A stretch of DNA of 9,922 nt from CAHJXF01 sp038240015. Its GTDB lineage: Bacteria; Pseudomonadota; Gammaproteobacteria; Burkholderiales; Burkholderiaceae_D. The stretch spans positions 1 through 9,922 of the forward strand of contig JBBSEF010000097.1 of the NCBI GenBank assembly GCA_038240015.1. Reading direction: 5' to 3'. Each line of letters begins with the position of its first letter. Positions within the stretch are counted from its first letter, which is position 1. The notes beneath the pieces are model-generated. The model saw only the letters and a program-made list of their open reading frames with translations, had not been told where the DNA came from and did no database searches. This document shows positions 1 through 7,700 of this stretch, one piece after another. Position numbers and translations under genes: made by a program.

Positions 1-417
1 GAAGTCGGTCGACGTGAAGAGGCCGAGGTTGTCGGCGTTCTGCCTGTAGATGCGCTCGAAGCTCTCGGCAATGACGAGGCGGATGCCGGCTGCGATCTCG
101 GCGATCGGGCTGTGCTCGCGCGACGAGCCCTTGCCGTAGCGTTTGCCCGCGACCGTCACGACGAAGCCGCCTTTCCTTACCGCGTCGGTCGCAATCGGCG
201 TGCGACCGTTCGCGTTGAACGCGACGTAGGGATAGCGGCCGAGACGCTCGTCGTAGTAGACGGCCACGCGCATCGGCGTGATCTCGTCGGTGGAGATCTC
301 GTCGCGCAGCGGAAGCGCCTGCTCGACCGCGAGATCAGCGCCGTTCAATTGCGCGGCTATGGTGGCCGGATCGTTCGACAGGAACAGGATGCGGCCGGTA
401 AAGCGGATGGCGGACAT
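1..417 (-). CDS. Aconitase-superfamily hydratase, N-terminal swivel part (partial)
   Basis: This is the first 139 residues of a protein that continues past the left edge. It contains the swivel-domain signature of aconitase and isopropylmalate dehydratase small subunits: DEISTDEITPM at residues 39-49, then RYGKGSSREHSPIAE at 93-107, then IAESFERIYRQNADNLGL at 116-133. In the family the Gly-Ser-Ser-Arg-Glu loop contributes substrate-binding residues, and the enzyme performs dehydration/rehydration of a hydroxy-acid on an iron-sulfur cluster held by another domain, which is not visible here. The swivel lies at the very N-terminus, unlike AcnA where it is C-terminal. Candidates are a YbhJ-like putative hydratase or a LeuD-like small subunit; the window cannot decide. 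The ATG at 417 is chosen because the protein begins naturally there, but no clear ribosome site precedes it. It lies 76 bases downstream of the alpha/beta hydrolase gene on the same strand. Confidence 0.85.
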   Translation of the reverse strand, partial: MSAIRFTGRILFLSNDPATIAAQLNGADLAVEQALPLRDEISTDEITPMRVAVYYDERLGRYPYVAFNANGRTPIATDAVRKGGFVVTVAGKRYGKGSSREHSPIAEIAAGIRLVIAESFERIYRQNADNLGLFTSTDF

Positions 418-432
418 GGCGATATCGGCAGA

Positions 433-465
433 CTTACCCAACGAAATTGCTTTTCATTGGGTAGG
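433..465. repeat. Interrupted palindrome in the hydrolase-hydratase gap
   Basis: Left arm tacccaacgaaa (435-446) and right arm tttcattgggta (452-463) pair over 12 positions with one mismatch (442 against 456) and a 5-base loop. A G-T wobble and one more C-G pair extend it to 433-465. It is in the gap between the hydrolase stop (494) and the hydratase start (417). Neither strand shows a T-run after the stem, so it does not look like a standard terminator. An operator for a dimeric regulator or an mRNA leader hairpin are both possible. On the minus strand the stem also holds a 7-codon mini-ORF starting at 457 (MKSNFVG), with no ribosome site visible. Confidence 0.6.
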
Positions 466-493
466 CCTGCTTCCCGCAATAGCGCGAGGGAAA

Positions 494-1399
494 TCAATCC
501 GGCTGAGCATGCCGTGCGACCGCATCGATCAACTCGCTCCACATCGCCTTCGGCAACGCATGGCCCATGCGATCGATGAGATGCAGCTTCGCATTCGGAA
601 TCGCCTCGGCCGTTGCGAGCCCCGCTTCGACCGGCACGAGCGGATCGGCGCGTCCGTGGATCACGAGCGTGGGCACGGTCAGCTTGCGCAAGGCTTCGGT
701 GCGATTGCCCGATGCGATGATCGCAGCGAACTGGCGGGCGCTTCCCGCAGGGTGATAGCCGCGCGACCAGACCTGCACGGCACGGTCGCGGTCGCGCGCC
801 TCGTCTTCGGGAAACTCACCCGCGCGCAGCACCTTCCACATCTTTTGGTAGCCCTCGATGAACTCGCCTTCGTCCTTCGCGGGCGATCCGAACAGCATCG
901 CCGCAGCGTCGGGCTTGGGCCCAGGCAGCTTGGGATTGCCGGTCGAACTCATGATCGACGTGAACGTCAGCATCCGTTCGGGATGATGGATGGCGAGCTC
1001 CTGTCCGATCATTCCTCCCATCGACGCGCCCACGACGTGCGCGCGCGCGACGCCGAGCGCGTCGAGGAGGCCGATGCTGTCGGCGGCCATGTCTTCGAGC
1101 GTGTACGGCACCTTGGGCTTGATGCCCATCTTCGCCTTGGTGAACAGCGCGAGCGGACTGGGCACGTCCTCGTGATCGAACCACGTGGACCGGCCGATGT
1201 CGCGATTGTCGAAGCGGATCACGCGATAACCGCGATCGGCAAGCGCCGCGCAGAACCCTTCGTCCCATCCGAGCATCTGCGTGCCCAGACCCATGATGAG
1301 GAGAATCGCCGGGCGCGACGGATCGCCGAAGGACTGCTGGCACAACTGGATGCCGTTGGACTGAACCAGTGAAGCGTCTGTGTGGGATGCGTCGGGCAT
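494..1399 (-). CDS. RdmC-like alpha/beta hydrolase
   Basis: A 301-residue cytoplasmic alpha/beta-fold hydrolase. The catalytic triad is visible: nucleophile Ser126 in GASMG (124-128), acid Asp252 in HGRADPLVP (248-256) and His280 in MGHALP. MGLGTQ (36-41) is at the oxyanion position, and FDNRDIGRS (63-71) is typical of the aclacinomycin methylesterase (RdmC)-like group. Such proteins hydrolyse esters, lactones or related bonds; the substrate cannot be read from the sequence. In this lipid locus an acyl ester is a reasonable guess. The start at 1399 is preferred because family members begin about a dozen residues before the NGIQL strand, and because the 14-residue extension to the in-frame ATG at 1441 would be encoded by a hairpin and T-rich tract that resembles a terminator. 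However, the ATG at 1441 has a GGAG four bases upstream and 1399 has none, so the start is uncertain. No lipoprotein or signal sequence is seen. Confidence 0.92.
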   Translation of the reverse strand: MPDASHTDASLVQSNGIQLCQQSFGDPSRPAILLIMGLGTQMLGWDEGFCAALADRGYRVIRFDNRDIGRSTWFDHEDVPSPLALFTKAKMGIKPKVPYTLEDMAADSIGLLDALGVARAHVVGASMGGMIGQELAIHHPERMLTFTSIMSSTGNPKLPGPKPDAAAMLFGSPAKDEGEFIEGYQKMWKVLRAGEFPEDEARDRDRAVQVWSRGYHPAGSARQFAAIIASGNRTEALRKLTVPTLVIHGRADPLVPVEAGLATAEAIPNAKLHLIDRMGHALPKAMWSELIDAVARHAQPD

Positions 1400-1413
1400 G
1401 AGGGAATGGTTCG

Positions 1414-1442
1414 AAAAAAAGTAAAAAATGCGGAACCGCATT
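1414..1442 (-). terminator. Probable intrinsic terminator after fadD
   Basis: On the minus strand AATGCGGTTCCGCATT (1442-1427) folds into a 6-7 bp stem with a tiny loop. It is followed by six T (1428-1423, overlapping the stem base), AC, and seven T (1420-1414). It begins about 50 bases after the fadD stop codon. The stem is short, so termination may be partial, which would allow read-through into the hydrolase gene starting at 1399. No good promoter is visible between it and that start. Confidence 0.6.
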
Positions 1443-1445
1443 GCG

Positions 1446-1449
1446 CTCC
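1446..1449 (-). promoter_or_regulatory. Competing ribosome-binding site for the longer hydrolase start
   Basis: The minus strand reads GGAG, four bases before the in-frame ATG at 1441. It is the only Shine-Dalgarno-like match near the hydrolase N-terminus. If used, the protein gains 14 residues rich in Phe, and the ribosome would translate through the hairpin at 1427-1442. Confidence 0.3.
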
Positions 1450-1490
1450 AGGATTCGCACGAGGATGCGGGCTCAGGACCGGACTGCGAG

Positions 1491-1502
1491 CTAGCTAGCT
1501 AG
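1491..1502. repeat. Three tandem CTAG units at the fadD stop
   Basis: The sequence ctagctagctag places TAG stop codons in all three minus-strand frames, at 1501-1499, 1497-1495 and 1493-1491. The fadD stop codon is the one at 1497-1495. CTAG is generally under-represented in many bacterial genomes, so three copies in a row are unusual, but the array is very short. Confidence 0.7.
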
Positions 1503-3186
1503 CCATCTGCTTCATCACCTCATCGCGCAACTCGCGTCGCAGGATCTTGCCGACATTGGTTTTGGGCAGTTCGTCGCGAAACTTGATGTGGCGCGGCTTC
1601 TTGTAGCCGGTGAGGTTCTGGGCGCAATAGGCCGCCAGTTGTTTCTCGTCGAGCGAAGCATCGGCCTTGACGACGAACAGCATCACGGCCTCTCCGGAAT
1701 TCTTGTCGGGCACGCCGATCACCGCGCATTCGCGCACGCCCGGATGGCTCGCGACCACGCCTTCGATCTCGGTCGGATAGACGTTGAAGCCCGACACCAG
1801 GATCATGTCCTTCTTGCGATCGACGATGCGGATGTAGCCCTGCTCGTCCATGATGCCGATGTCGCCCGACTTGAAGTAGCCGTCGGCGGTCATCACCTTC
1901 GCGGTCTCGTCGTCGCGCTGCCAGTAACCCTGCATCACCTGCGGGCCGCGGATCGCGATCTCGCCGCGCTCGCCGGTGGGTACGTCGCGCTCGTTATCGT
2001 CGAGGATGCGGATTTCGACGTTGGGCATTGGCAGTCCGATCGTTCCGGTGTAGGCGTCGGTGTCGGTGCGGTTGCAGGTGATGCCCGCGCAAGTCTCAGA
2101 GAGGCCGTAGCCTTCGGCGATCGGACAGCCGGTGATCGCGAGCCACTTCTTCGCAACGGCTTCCTGCACCGCCATGCCGCCTCCGTTCGAGATGACGAGT
2201 TGCGAGAAGTCGAGCTTGGCGAATCCGGAATGACTGGCCAGGCCCGCGAACAAGGTGTTGACCGCGGGGAAGACATGCACGCGATGCTTGCCGAGTTCGG
2301 CGATGAATCCGTCCATGTCGCGCGGATTGGGAATCAGGATATTGACGCCGCCCAGGCGCATGCCGAGCAACATGCAGGTGATGAACGCGAACACGTGATA
2401 GAGCGGCAACGCGCAGACGATGGTGACCTGACCGACAATCTTCTTTCGCGCGAGTCCGGGCATGGTCCACGCCTCGGACGCGAGCAGCGCCGCGATGATG
2501 GACTTGTGCAGAAGCGTCGCCCCTTTCGAGATGCCGGTGGTGCCGCCCGTGTACTGAAGCACCGCGACGTCATCGGGTCCGACCGCGGCCGGGACGAGCT
2601 TCATCTTCTTGCCGAGCGCGAGCGCGATTGGAAAGCGCGTCGCACGCGGCAATGAATACGAGGGCACGACTTTCTTCACACGACGCACGACGTGATTCGC
2701 GACCATGCCCTTCACCAAGCCCAGCATGTCGCCGACCGCGGCGATGACGACATGCTGGATCGCGGTGTTGGGGATGACCTGCTCCAACGTGTGCGCGAAA
2801 TTTTCGAGGACGATGATCGCGATCGCGCCCGAGTCCTTCAGTTGATGCTCGAGTTCGCGCGCGGTGTAGAGCGGATTGACGTTGACCGCGATCAACCCGG
2901 CGCGCAACACCGCCGCGACCGCGACCGGGTATTGCAGGAGATTGGGCATCATGATCGCGACCCGATCGCCGCGCTTCAAGCCCTTCGATTGCAGCCATGC
3001 CGCGAGCGCGTTGGACAAGCGATCCCATTCGCCGTAGTTCATCGTGCGGCCCATGCACACATAGGCCGGCTGGTCCGCGTACTTCTCGAAGCTCTCGTCG
3101 AACAACTGGTTCAACGAGCGATAGCACGTCGTGTCGACGTCGGCCGGAACACCTGCCGGATAGTTTGCAGTCCATGGACGGTTCAT
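1495..3186 (-). CDS. fadD: Long-chain fatty acid-CoA ligase (FadD-type)
   Basis: A 563-residue acyl-CoA synthetase, close to the 561 residues of E. coli FadD. It activates long-chain fatty acids with ATP to an acyl-adenylate and transfers the acyl group to CoA. Visible motifs are the P-loop YTGGTTGISKG (212-222), EGYGLSET (358-365), the FACS block from DGYFKSGD (435-442) through the hinge DRKKD (456-460) to SGFNVYPTEIE (465-475), and the A10 motif PKTNVGK with catalytic Lys547. All key residues are present, so it should be active. The ATG at 3186 is preceded by AAAGGAGA nine bases upstream; a longer frame opening with TTG at 3252 lacks family similarity in its added residues. It lies 85 bases downstream of the DUF3179 gene, and a probable terminator follows it. 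In this cluster it likely supplies acyl-CoA to the wax ester synthase or activates P450 products for beta-oxidation. Confidence 0.96.
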   Translation of the reverse strand: MNRPWTANYPAGVPADVDTTCYRSLNQLFDESFEKYADQPAYVCMGRTMNYGEWDRLSNALAAWLQSKGLKRGDRVAIMMPNLLQYPVAVAAVLRAGLIAVNVNPLYTARELEHQLKDSGAIAIIVLENFAHTLEQVIPNTAIQHVVIAAVGDMLGLVKGMVANHVVRRVKKVVPSYSLPRATRFPIALALGKKMKLVPAAVGPDDVAVLQYTGGTTGISKGATLLHKSIIAALLASEAWTMPGLARKKIVGQVTIVCALPLYHVFAFITCMLLGMRLGGVNILIPNPRDMDGFIAELGKHRVHVFPAVNTLFAGLASHSGFAKLDFSQLVISNGGGMAVQEAVAKKWLAITGCPIAEGYGLSETCAGITCNRTDTDAYTGTIGLPMPNVEIRILDDNERDVPTGERGEIAIRGPQVMQGYWQRDDETAKVMTADGYFKSGDIGIMDEQGYIRIVDRKKDMILVSGFNVYPTEIEGVVASHPGVRECAVIGVPDKNSGEAVMLFVVKADASLDEKQLAAYCAQNLTGYKKPRHIKFRDELPKTNVGKILRRELRDEVMKQMAS

Positions 3187-3195
3187 GCGATGCGT

Positions 3196-3200
3196 CTCCT
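3196..3200 (-). promoter_or_regulatory. Ribosome-binding site deciding the fadD start
   Basis: The minus strand reads AGGAG inside AAAGGAGA, with nine bases before the ATG at 3186. This fixes the 563-residue start over the upstream TTG at 3252. Confidence 0.75.
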
Positions 3201-3271
3201 TTGCAACCCGTTGGCTGCCTGCCCAAATGTCCAGCTCACGACCCGATTCCAAGTTAGCCGGGGACAGAAGC

Positions 3272-4708
3272 TCACTTCACCAGTCGCGTGTCCGGGTACG
3301 CAGCGACCCAACCGAACCAGAACGCGCGATGCGACGGCAAGCGCTGACGTGTTTCGCCGCGCGGACCAACGAGCTGTGCCTCGCTGACTTTCCAGACGCC
3401 ATTATCGCGATCACGCGCGCTATCGCCGCCATTCCAGCTTGCGAAAGTAACGTCGTGTGCATCGTAGACGCGATTGGCGCCGCTTGCGTCGGTGAGAACG
3501 ACAAAGTTCACCGTCGCGACCCGGTCGTGATACACCGGATGCGCCGCCAGAAAATCCGCCGCAATCGCGAGTTGCTTGCCTGACGCTTCATCGACACGCA
3601 CCGCCAACACTTCGGCTTTGTTCGGCAACCGATCATCGAGCCTGGGCACGTTGAACATCAGACGCTGCGTCGCGAAATAATCGCGATACGCGGCGCCCTC
3701 GCTGTAGTCCCGCTCGTAGCCGGTCTCGAGCGACAACACGCGCGTTTCGGGATGACGCCGGCGCCACTCGCCCCAGGTCGTCGTCACGAGGAAGAGCGGC
3801 TTGAGCACGATCCCCTTGCCCACCAGCGCGCCCACCACCGGCGTGCCCGTCAGCGTCGACCAGAGCGACTTGGTCGCGGCGTCGTACATCAGCTTGTTCG
3901 AGCGATAGAGAAAGCCGCTGGTGCCCAGTTCGTAATGCACGCCGTTGATCGTCGTCTCGTATAGGATCATCGAGCCGCAGAGCGTGCAGTAGACGCCGTT
4001 GAGCTCGCGCCCGGCGATCGTGTCCTTGACCATTTCGTGCCAGGCGAGAATTCGCTTCGGGTACGCTCGCACGTCGCCGTCGATAGCGACGCCGAACACG
4101 ACATTGTCGTCACGCAGCCAGGTCGCGTCGCGAGCAGCGATCATCTTCGGATGCTGCAACGGCGGTATGCCGTCGCGACGCACGCCGCCCCAACGGATTT
4201 CGTCGAGCCGTATGATCGCCTTCGGATGGTTCTCGAAGTATTCGCGAAAGCGCGGGTCGATCTGGCCATAGAGCAGGCCCTTGAACTCAGCGTAGTCGGG
4301 ATGCGAGCCCGGCTGGATCGACCAGAGCCATTGATACCAGCCGTTAACGTCTGCGCCAAACGAGCGGCCTGAAGCCTTCTCCAACTGCGCGACAACCTCG
4401 CGCTGTACGCGGGCAGAGGAAACGAAAGGCAGCAGGTCGAGCAGCGGCGCCGCATAGGAATGATCCCAATGCTCGCCGAGGCGCTTGATTGCAACTAGCG
4501 CCTTCGCTTCATCGTCTCCCGCCACTTCGAAGAAGACCGTCAGTGGCAGCATCGCGTCGCGGGTCGGCGCAGCAAACGCGGCCGTCGAAAGCATGACCGC
4601 TGTGCACAGAAGCCCGACGATGCGAGTGCATCCCTTGCCCGCGATGACCAAGCCTGAGGCGATTACGGCAAAGGCGTAGTGGGCTCCCATGAGCTTGCGT
4701 GCAAACAT
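3272..4708 (-). CDS. Exported DUF3179 domain protein
   Basis: A 478-residue protein with a DUF3179 domain, a family of unknown function. Family marks are GIPPLQHPK (180-188), RAYPKRILAWHE (214-225), YCTLCGS (240-246) with paired Cys241 and Cys244, GTSGFLYRSN (262-271) and SLWSTLTG (281-288). A Sec-type signal is likely: a basic stretch GKGCTR, a hydrophobic core at about 30-44 and an AFA cleavage site before residue 47, so it probably acts in the periplasm. About 130 residues between the signal and the DUF3179 core are helix-rich and resemble a HEAT-like or all-alpha domain; that is a guess. The ATG at 4708 has GAGGG eight bases upstream, which favours it over the ATG at 4690 and over a longer frame to 4855 that overlaps the P450 gene. 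The n-region is long, so a later non-ATG start remains possible. It starts 70 bases after the P450 stop and is probably in the same transcript. Its link to lipid chemistry is unknown. Confidence 0.9.
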   Translation of the reverse strand: MFARKLMGAHYAFAVIASGLVIAGKGCTRIVGLLCTAVMLSTAAFAAPTRDAMLPLTVFFEVAGDDEAKALVAIKRLGEHWDHSYAAPLLDLLPFVSSARVQREVVAQLEKASGRSFGADVNGWYQWLWSIQPGSHPDYAEFKGLLYGQIDPRFREYFENHPKAIIRLDEIRWGGVRRDGIPPLQHPKMIAARDATWLRDDNVVFGVAIDGDVRAYPKRILAWHEMVKDTIAGRELNGVYCTLCGSMILYETTINGVHYELGTSGFLYRSNKLMYDAATKSLWSTLTGTPVVGALVGKGIVLKPLFLVTTTWGEWRRRHPETRVLSLETGYERDYSEGAAYRDYFATQRLMFNVPRLDDRLPNKAEVLAVRVDEASGKQLAIAADFLAAHPVYHDRVATVNFVVLTDASGANRVYDAHDVTFASWNGGDSARDRDNGVWKVSEAQLVGPRGETRQRLPSHRAFWFGWVAAYPDTRLVK

Positions 4709-4778
4709 CCGTGAGACCCTCGTCGGTTGGCGGTCTTGCCGGAGAACTGTCGCGTCGTTCGTCCGACCAGACTGCGGG

Positions 4779-7700
4779 TCAGGCGAACACGTCCGAGACG
4801 TAGCGCCCGTGCTCGTGTTCCATGCGATCGGCCCACGCATCGGCCGTCGCCGCATCGCTTTGCGTGTTCTCGCGGTAGATGCGGATGAAGGTCTCGCGCA
4901 CGGCAGGCGCCATGCGCTTGCCGTCGCCGCACACGTAGAACTGCGCGCCCTGCCGGAACAGCGACGAGACCTCGGCGCGGTCGTTCCACACGCGGTGCTG
5001 CACGAACATCACGTCGCCTTCGGGCGCGGCCGAAAACGCGGGGCGCATTTCGACGACGCCCTGGCGTTCCCATTCGCCGAATTCGTCGCGATACAGATAG
5101 TCCACGTCGGGATGATCGACGCCGAAGTAGAGATACGCCGGACCAACCTCGCGCCCGGCCGCTTTCTGCGCGGCTCGCTCCTGCAAAAAGCCGCGAAACG
5201 GCGCGACGCCGGTCCCTGCGCACACCATCACCATCGCCGTCTTCGGGTCCGCCGGCGGATGAAAGCCCGATTGCGACGGCCTGACGGCAACCGACACGCG
5301 GTCGCCCGCTTGCAGGCTCGCGAGATAGGTCGAGGCCACACCCAGGAAGCGGCCTTGTCCCGACATCGCCGGCGCATCGACGACCGCGATCGTGAGGCTC
5401 GCCTCGGCATCGTTGGCGAGCGGCGACGACGAGATCGAGTACTGGCGCGCGCGCAGCAAGGGCAGCATCGCGAGGAATTGCGCGAATGTGACGCCGCACG
5501 ACTGCGCGCGCTCGACAAGGTCGAGAACGCTGACGCGCTTGTCGAGGACTTCGCCGGAGTAGGCCTCGTCACTCGCCAATCGTGCGAGATCGTCGCGCTC
5601 GGGAGGACAGGCCGTGGCCTCCGAAAGCTGGTGAATCTGCGCGCGCGTCGCGGGCTGCGCGAGCTCGACGTAGTTGGAAAGGACCTCGAACGCGCTGATC
5701 GGGTAATCGCCGGGCAGCGCAGCGGATGCATCGGGTTGCTTGTGGATCACGATCTGCGTGTCGTTCGCGAGCCCGAAGCGACGCAACGCACGCTCGACGT
5801 TCGATTGCGCGTTGCGCGGCAGGACCGCGAGATAGTCGCCGCTCTTGTAGCTCACGCCCTGCGGCAACGCGATCTGCAGATGGCGTTTCGAACGCGCACC
5901 GCTGGCGGCGAGGTTGACGAGTTCGCGATTCGCCACGATCGTCGCTTGCGCGAGCTCGTGCAATTGCAGCGTGCTTTCGCGTCCGGCCTTGAGCACTTCG
6001 ACGTCGAAGGCCGGGGCCGTCGGCTTTTCGGCGACGGCATGACCGAGCGCCTTGCCGAGATCGCTCCACAAGGTCTCGTACCATTCGTCGAACGCGCCGA
6101 AGAAGTCGCCACCGGCATCGGCTTCGCCGCGCGGACGAAGGCGCGATGCGCCCGCGGCCTCGAGTGCGTTATCGATGCGCTTGGGCACGAACTGATAGGT
6201 GCGCGCCCATTGAAGGTTGCCGCAACCGAACACCGCGAACTGCACGCCCGCCAGTTCGTTCGCTGCACGGCTCTCGATCCACGAGAGAAATTTCTTCGCG
6301 TTGTCAGGGGCCTGCCCTTCGTACGACGCGGTCACGATGACGACCGGCGTGCCGGGGACCAGGTTGTCCGCATGGTCGTCGAGCGCCGCTGCGGTCGGTG
6401 CATAGCCTTGCCGCGGCGCATCGGCCGCGATGCGCCGCGCGAACATCTCCGACGAACCGGTGTTGCTGCCGTAGAGAATCAGGAGCGGCGCCGCATCGCC
6501 CGCAGGTATCACCGCGGCCGGTCGTTCCTTGACGAGCGCGCGCTGCGAGGCCGAAGGAATCGCGCTCTTCAATGCGAAGTCGCCGCGCCCGCGCGCCTTT
6601 GCGCGGATGTTCAGGTTGTGCGGCTTGATCGTCAGCGTCTCGGCGATCTCGAGTTGATACGACGGGTCGTCGAGCACGATGTCGAAGCGCTGCAGCAGCA
6701 TCGCCATCACCAGTTGCGCCTCCTGCATCGCGAACGGACGGCCTATGCAGGCGCGCGCCCCGTTGCCGAACGGCTTCCACGCATTGGGTGCGAGCTTCTC
6801 GGCGTTCTCGGGCGCGAAACGTTCGGGACGAAAGGCCTCGGCGTCGTCGCCCCACACCGCCGGATCGCGATGAAGCATGGGCTCGAGGATCAAGAGCGTG
6901 TCGCGCGGCGTGAGCGGATAGCGTCCGCCCAGCAAAGTGTCTTTCACGGGCTTGACCGCGAACGCCGGTGCGGTCGGCCAGAGGCGCAGCGTCTCCATCA
7001 GGAGCTGCTCGATGTAGCGCAATTGCGCCAGATGCTCGATGCGCGGCAACTCGGAGCCGAGCACCTCGTCGACGATCTTCTGCGCCTTCAGCATCACCTC
7101 GGGATTCTTCAGCAGCAGATAGGTCGCGAACGACAACAGGCCGCTGGTGGTCTCGTGGCCGGCGATGAGAAAGGTGACGAGCTGAAAGCGGATGTTCTCG
7201 TCGGAGAGTTTCTCGCCGCTCACGCTATCGACGCCGTTCAGCATCACGTTGAGAAGATCCTTCTTCTCGAGGCCCTTGGGATCCTGACGACGCTCGGCGA
7301 TCAGGCGCTCGGCCACCTTCGACAGCACGGCCTGATCGGCCTCGTACTTGCGCTTGGTCACGACCATCAGATTCGAGACCATGTTGGGCCGCCGGCTGCG
7401 ATCGCCCGCCTCTTCGAGCGCATCGACCATCGCGGCTACGAAGGGATGCATCTCGTTCTGGTAGAAGCTGTTGAAGCGATAGTCGAACGCGCACAGCGCG
7501 ATCGTGTCGAGCGTGAGGCGCGTCATGTTGTCGGCGACGTCGATCACCGTGGAGGGACCGAAGCGATCCCACTTGACGAACATCTGATTCGCGATATCGA
7601 CCATGCGGTCGAACATTGCTCGCACGCCGAGCGGGCCGAAGGCCGGCATCAGCAACCGATGCGCCTTCGCCCAATTCGGTTCGCTGTTGTACGCGGTGAA

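Noticed and set aside
433..465. Palindrome as an intrinsic terminator for the hydrolase
   Set aside because: No T-tract follows the stem on the minus strand.
278..1372. Plus-strand open frame of 364 codons opposite the hydrolase
   Set aside because: It has the same antisense character and crosses the palindrome, the gap and the hydrolase gene; no recognisable domain.
1588..2655. Plus-strand open frame of 355 codons opposite fadD
   Set aside because: Antisense shadow of fadD with His/Asp/Arg-rich composition and no motif.
3187..3271. Possible internal promoter TTGGAA-N17-CATTTG in the gap before fadD
   Set aside because: The -10 match is poor; only the ribosome site of fadD is convincing in this gap.
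4709..4778. Gap between the P450 and DUF3179 genes searched for a terminator or promoter
   Set aside because: No stable stem with T-run and no good -35/-10 pair was seen; co-transcription is the simpler reading.
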